A DNA stretch of 7,594 bases. Source: JAUSIK01 sp964362915. GTDB lineage: Archaea > Nanobdellota > Nanobdellia > Pacearchaeales > GW2011-AR1. Location of the stretch: assembly GCA_964362915.1 (NCBI GenBank), contig CAYIGH010000040.1, positions 1-7,594 on the forward strand, given 5' to 3'. Below the pieces are notes generated by a model, which was given only the letters and a program-made list of their open reading frames with translations, was not told the DNA's origin and did no database searches. Position 1 is the first letter of the stretch; every line of letters begins with the position of its first letter. The position numbers and the translations under genes are program-made. This document shows positions 5,796 through 7,594 of the stretch, piece after piece.

Positions 5796-6156
5796 TGGCT
5801 TCAGCATAATAGCCCCAATCAGCCAGTTCAGAAAGAACATTCTGCAAACTATTTCTGTCTTCTGATTTTGTAATATAGACAAATCTTTTAGGATCTTCGC
5901 CATAATATCTTGTTATCGCCTCAATTAAATCAGCATTATCAATTATTCTCTCTAATTCTATATCTTTCTTTAAACAATACCTCTCAACAGAGCCATATTT
6001 TTCATCCATCTTTAAGAAAAGTTTATTCATTCTCCTGCTTGAATGCAGTTCATCAACCTTTCTTAATGCAGTTGTATCAAGAAGGCCGCTATTTATATTA
6101 TTAGGAATAATAAAATAAACCTGTCCGCTGTATCTATCCATATTCCTGTCTTCCAT
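5767..6156 (-). CDS. 129-aa hypothetical protein, unknown function
   Basis: Function not recognised. The protein is soluble, without signal peptide or membrane helices, with mixed alpha/beta character: a strand near VYFIIPNN (13-20), charged helices through the middle (HSSRRMNKLFLKMDEKYGSVERY and ELERIIDNADLIEAITRYYG are typical), a strand FVYITKSED, a helix NSLQNVLSELADWG, and the tail TPFYPDSA. The natural alternation of strands and helices and a promoter at leaderless distance (6175-6190) support a real gene. The start at 6156 is favoured over an internal ATG at 6141 by that spacing. It overlaps the convergent 277-aa gene by 29 nt at the 3' ends, so their transcripts are antisense to each other there. 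Ends with TAG. Confidence 0.7.
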   Translation of the reverse strand: MEDRNMDRYSGQVYFIIPNNINSGLLDTTALRKVDELHSSRRMNKLFLKMDEKYGSVERYCLKKDIELERIIDNADLIEAITRYYGEDPKRFVYITKSEDRNSLQNVLSELADWGYYAEATTPFYPDSA

Positions 6157-6174
6157 TAATTTAGATAATATTTT

Positions 6175-6190
6175 TATATTTAAACCTTCC
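6175..6190 (-). promoter_or_regulatory. BRE plus TATA box for the 129-aa gene
   Basis: The minus strand reads GGAAGG followed by TTTAAATATA, a clear BRE and box A pair. The box centre is 24 nt before ATG 6156, so the mRNA should be leaderless. It is divergent from the promoter at 6230-6239. Confidence 0.6.
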
Positions 6191-6229
6191 TATTGTAATC
6201 ACTTAATAGTTATATTAGCTCTTGCTTAA

Positions 6230-6239
6230 TTTTAAATAA
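6230..6239 (+). promoter_or_regulatory. TATA box for the 119-aa gene
   Basis: TTTTAAATAA is centred 25 nt before ATG 6260, again predicting a leaderless transcript. No Shine-Dalgarno sequence is present in front of the ATG. Confidence 0.55.
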
Positions 6240-6259
6240 AACACCAGCTTTAATAAAAA

Positions 6260-6619
6260 ATGACTATATTTAAAAAAAGAGGACCAGAAGTTATTGACCT
6301 AACAGAATTGCAGAAGAAAGGCACTCTTCAAAGATCACAAAAAATTGCAAAAATTAATACAAGAACACTTCAATCTTCAGATGTGGTGGACTTAACATCA
6401 GTTCTTCCAAGACAAATTTCTCACGAGACTTCATCAAGTCCACTAGGAGACTTTCTATCAAATCCTACAGAACAAACAATTAAAACCTCTCAGAGTATAT
6501 CTTCAATAGCAGACACAAATGCTTTTAAAATAAAATTAGAAGATCTAGAGTTCAAATTAGATAATCTAATATCAAGACTGCAAAAGATTGAAGAAAAATT
6601 AGAAAAGTTCAAAGATTAA
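6260..6619 (+). CDS. 119-aa DPANN protein with two VIDLT-like motifs and C-terminal coiled coil
   Basis: Function unknown. The N-terminus MTIFKKRGPEVIDLTELQKKG looks like the conserved head of a short protein family that I associate from memory with Woesearchaeota and relatives. The motif VIDLT (11-15) recurs as VVDLT (42-46). The middle (about 50-85) is Ser/Thr/Gln-rich and likely disordered, containing SSSPLGDFLSNP. Residues about 87-118 are a leucine/isoleucine heptad coiled coil (LEDLEFKLDNLISRLQKIEEKLEKF) suggesting dimerisation or partner binding. This layout, short linear motifs, linker and coiled coil, suggests an adaptor, but that is inference. The start is supported by the leaderless promoter spacing. 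It converges on the 145-aa gene with only 8 nt between the stop codons. Confidence 0.78.
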   Translation: MTIFKKRGPEVIDLTELQKKGTLQRSQKIAKINTRTLQSSDVVDLTSVLPRQISHETSSSPLGDFLSNPTEQTIKTSQSISSIADTNAFKIKLEDLEFKLDNLISRLQKIEEKLEKFKD

Positions 6620-6627
6620 TCTATTTC

Positions 6628-7065
6628 CTATAATAGTTTACAAAGATCATTTTTATTAACAGATCTTATTCTTTTATTTCTTTTTTTAGCACCAACTTGT
6701 TTCTTATTAATAACACTTCTTATTCTAAATCTATATCCACTATCAGTTAATAATTCGCGACCATTAGTTTTATCGCTTTGTTTCCATAAATTTATTGCTT
6801 CCTGATAAGAAATATATTCCTCTACGTTCTTCTTTTCCTCTATTTTTCCTTCATGTAAAAGATCAACACTTCTCCCTATTTGCCCTGATAACCTATTTCC
6901 TTTTGCCGCTTTATAGACTTGTCTAACAAATCCATCATATGCAGTCATATAATTTAAATCTCCAGAATTAAAAACCAGCTCATTCGTTGCAGTTTGTATT
7001 TCAATAAGATCTTGCTTATATTTATCAACGATTTCCTTCAATGATTCTAATCTCGCCATTTTCAT
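6628..7065 (-). CDS. 145-aa hypothetical protein with basic C-terminus
   Basis: Function not recognised. The N-terminal third is helical and charged (LESLKEIVDKYKQDLIEIQTATNEL), followed by a mixed region with YDGFVRQVYKAAKG and a helix YQEAINLWKQSD. The C-terminal about 40 residues are strongly basic with a repeated RIRSV (RFRIRSVINKK ... KRNKRIRSVNK), which could bind nucleic acid. There is no signal peptide or membrane helix. The start at 7065 is 25 nt from a TATA box centre, giving a leaderless mRNA; ATG 7059 two codons on is an alternative. The gene lies divergently beside the tRNA-Val gene and converges with the 119-aa gene. Ends with TAG. Confidence 0.68.
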   Translation of the reverse strand: MKMARLESLKEIVDKYKQDLIEIQTATNELVFNSGDLNYMTAYDGFVRQVYKAAKGNRLSGQIGRSVDLLHEGKIEEKKNVEEYISYQEAINLWKQSDKTNGRELLTDSGYRFRIRSVINKKQVGAKKRNKRIRSVNKNDLCKLL

Positions 7066-7084
7066 ATTAACTCTGAGTAGTTTT

Positions 7085-7094
7085 CTTATTTAAA
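7085..7094 (-). promoter_or_regulatory. TATA box for the 145-aa gene
   Basis: On the minus strand this reads TTTAAATAAG, centred 25 nt before ATG 7065 and preceded by the A/G-rich CGAATAAATC. The spacing predicts a leaderless mRNA. Confidence 0.5.
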
Positions 7095-7163
7095 GATTTA
7101 TTCGTTTAATAACTATCTTCATATAATATAAATCAGATTATATACTAATATAGTTATATGGGA

Positions 7164-7180
7164 TATTATAAAAATTATAG
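7164..7180 (+). promoter_or_regulatory. TATA-like promoter region of tRNA-Val
   Basis: TATTATAAAAATTATAG lies 17-33 nt before the first base of the mature tRNA, the place where an archaeal box A is expected. The surrounding 7095-7196 stretch is extremely AT-rich and otherwise shows no gene. Confidence 0.4.
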
Positions 7181-7196
7181 TAAAATAATCTATAAA

Positions 7197-7267
7197 GGGC
7201 TTGTAGTCTAGTGGCAAAACAACTCGTTCACGTCGAGTGGTCGGCAGTTCGATTCTGCCCAGGCCCA
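7197..7267 (+). tRNA. tRNA-Val (anticodon CAC)
   Basis: The 71-nt sequence folds into a full cloverleaf. The acceptor stem GGGCTTG/CAGGCCC has one G-U pair, T8-A9 precede the D arm, and the D loop carries A14, G15 and the GG pair. The anticodon stem ACTCG/CGAGT encloses the loop TTCACGT, giving anticodon CAC, which reads the valine codon GUG. The T stem GGCAG/CTGCC holds the loop TTCGATT, and the discriminator base is A, as usual for tRNA-Val. There is no intron and CCA is not encoded, so it must be added by the CCA enzyme. The D stem (GTCT/AAAC) contains a C-A mismatch and the variable loop is only 4 nt. The 3' end is 8 nt from the convergent ATPase gene. Confidence 0.95.
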
Positions 7268-7275
7268 TTATTAAA

Positions 7276-7594
7276 TCAATTCAATAACCATTCTAAAACA
7301 GGAATTAACTTTATTATGCCTTCTTCAAGTTTTATTTCTCTTTTTTCATTCTTAGTTATCATTAGGCCTTTTTTCTTATTAAATTTTTTCATAAACTCTC
7401 TTACAGGCTTAAAATCTTCTGAGTTAATCTTTTCCTGATATTTTACTTCTATAGGAATGCTATTATAAATTATGTCTATTTCCCCGCCATTCTTCCAGAA
7501 TGATAAAGCTTTAAGCTTATTTATTGCTAAAGTTTCGACCATTCTTCCAAAAAAATCTTCTTCAATTTTTGGTTTGTATAAATAAATCAGAGCA
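7276..7594 (-). CDS. C-terminal part of an archaeal AAA-type ATPase with DUF234/DUF4143-like tail (cut by window edge)
   Basis: The minus-strand frame is open from the right edge to TGA at 7276, about 105 codons, so only the C-terminus is present. An internal ATG at 7542 is not a likely start, because the frame continues upstream with natural sequence (LIYLYKPKIEEDFFGRMVE). The segment is the nuclease-fold tail of archaeal ATP-binding proteins: a helix (MVETLAINKLKAL), then FWKNGGEIDIIY, IPIEVKYQEKI, and the closing GLMITKNEKRE and IKLIPVLEWLL. The E/GGEIDI...IEVKY pattern matches the PD-(D/E)XK core seen in DUF4143/DUF234 C-terminal domains, which follow an N-terminal P-loop ATPase domain. 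The cellular role of these numerous ATPases is unsettled. The ATPase domain would lie beyond the window. Confidence 0.82.
   Translation of the reverse strand, partial: ALIYLYKPKIEEDFFGRMVETLAINKLKALSFWKNGGEIDIIYNSIPIEVKYQEKINSEDFKPVREFMKKFNKKKGLMITKNEKREIKLEEGIIKLIPVLEWLLN

Noticed and set aside
7109..7157. Inverted repeat ATAACTAT / ATAGTTAT around a 33-nt spacer
   Set aside because: Short, AT-only apart from one pair, and in an extremely AT-rich spacer where such matches arise by chance.
7247..7267. tRNA 3' end as an integration (att) site
   Set aside because: No second copy of the tRNA 3' end and no integrase are visible in the window.
7211..7438. Plus-strand frame starting inside tRNA-Val
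   Set aside because: It overlaps a confident tRNA and runs antisense to the ATPase C-terminus.
1..7594. CRISPR array or insertion sequence
   Set aside because: No regularly spaced repeats, no transposase, and no terminal inverted repeats with target duplications were seen.

Overview
The window looks like chromosomal DNA of a small-genome, AT-rich archaeon, most likely a DPANN member of the Woesearchaeota/Pacearchaeota type. This is inferred from archaeal box A (TATA) promoters placed about 25 nt before start codons (leaderless transcripts), the scarcity of Shine-Dalgarno sites, a tRNA-Val gene without encoded CCA, an N-glycosylation-rich surface protein, and several proteins that resemble DPANN-restricted families of unknown function. 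No database search was possible, so family recognition rests on reading the sequence and on memory.

Left part (1-781): the window opens with an unassigned stretch holding a strong hairpin. A compact type II toxin-antitoxin pair follows: an AbrB/MazE-like antitoxin and a MazF/PemK-like endoribonuclease toxin overlapping it by 8 nt. A TATA box and a small inverted repeat just before the antitoxin start make a plausible autoregulatory operator. Two inverted repeats lie between the toxin and the convergent gene that follows.

Minus-strand block (777-3328): a small gene that appears frameshifted in a G run, a 263-aa protein with several hydrophobic segments, and a 496-aa cytosolic helical protein with a charged C-terminal tract. 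The first two overlap and probably share a promoter; the third has its own TATA box 54 nt further on. None has a known function that I can name, but the large protein looks like a conserved DPANN family.

Plus-strand envelope block (3469-5795): a 63-aa two-helix membrane protein, a Sec-exported, heavily glycosylated Ig/macroglobulin-like surface protein that is broken by an in-frame TAG and ends early, and a 277-aa protein. The N-terminal membrane hairpin of the last is clearly paralogous to the 63-aa protein, and its C-terminus resembles a HicA/dsRBD-like fold.

Right part (5767-7594): a 129-aa minus-strand protein overlapping the previous gene tail to tail, a 119-aa protein with two VIDLT-like motifs and a C-terminal coiled coil, a 145-aa basic protein on the opposite strand, tRNA-Val(CAC), and the C-terminal part of an AAA-type archaeal ATPase with a DUF234/DUF4143-like nuclease-fold tail that runs off the right edge.

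The genes are mostly single transcription units with their own promoters, so little joint function can be inferred apart from the toxin-antitoxin pair and the two membrane-hairpin paralogues flanking the surface-protein remnant. TAG ends five presumed genes here besides the surface-protein remnant, so the internal TAG in the surface gene is more likely a nonsense mutation than a recoded sense codon.
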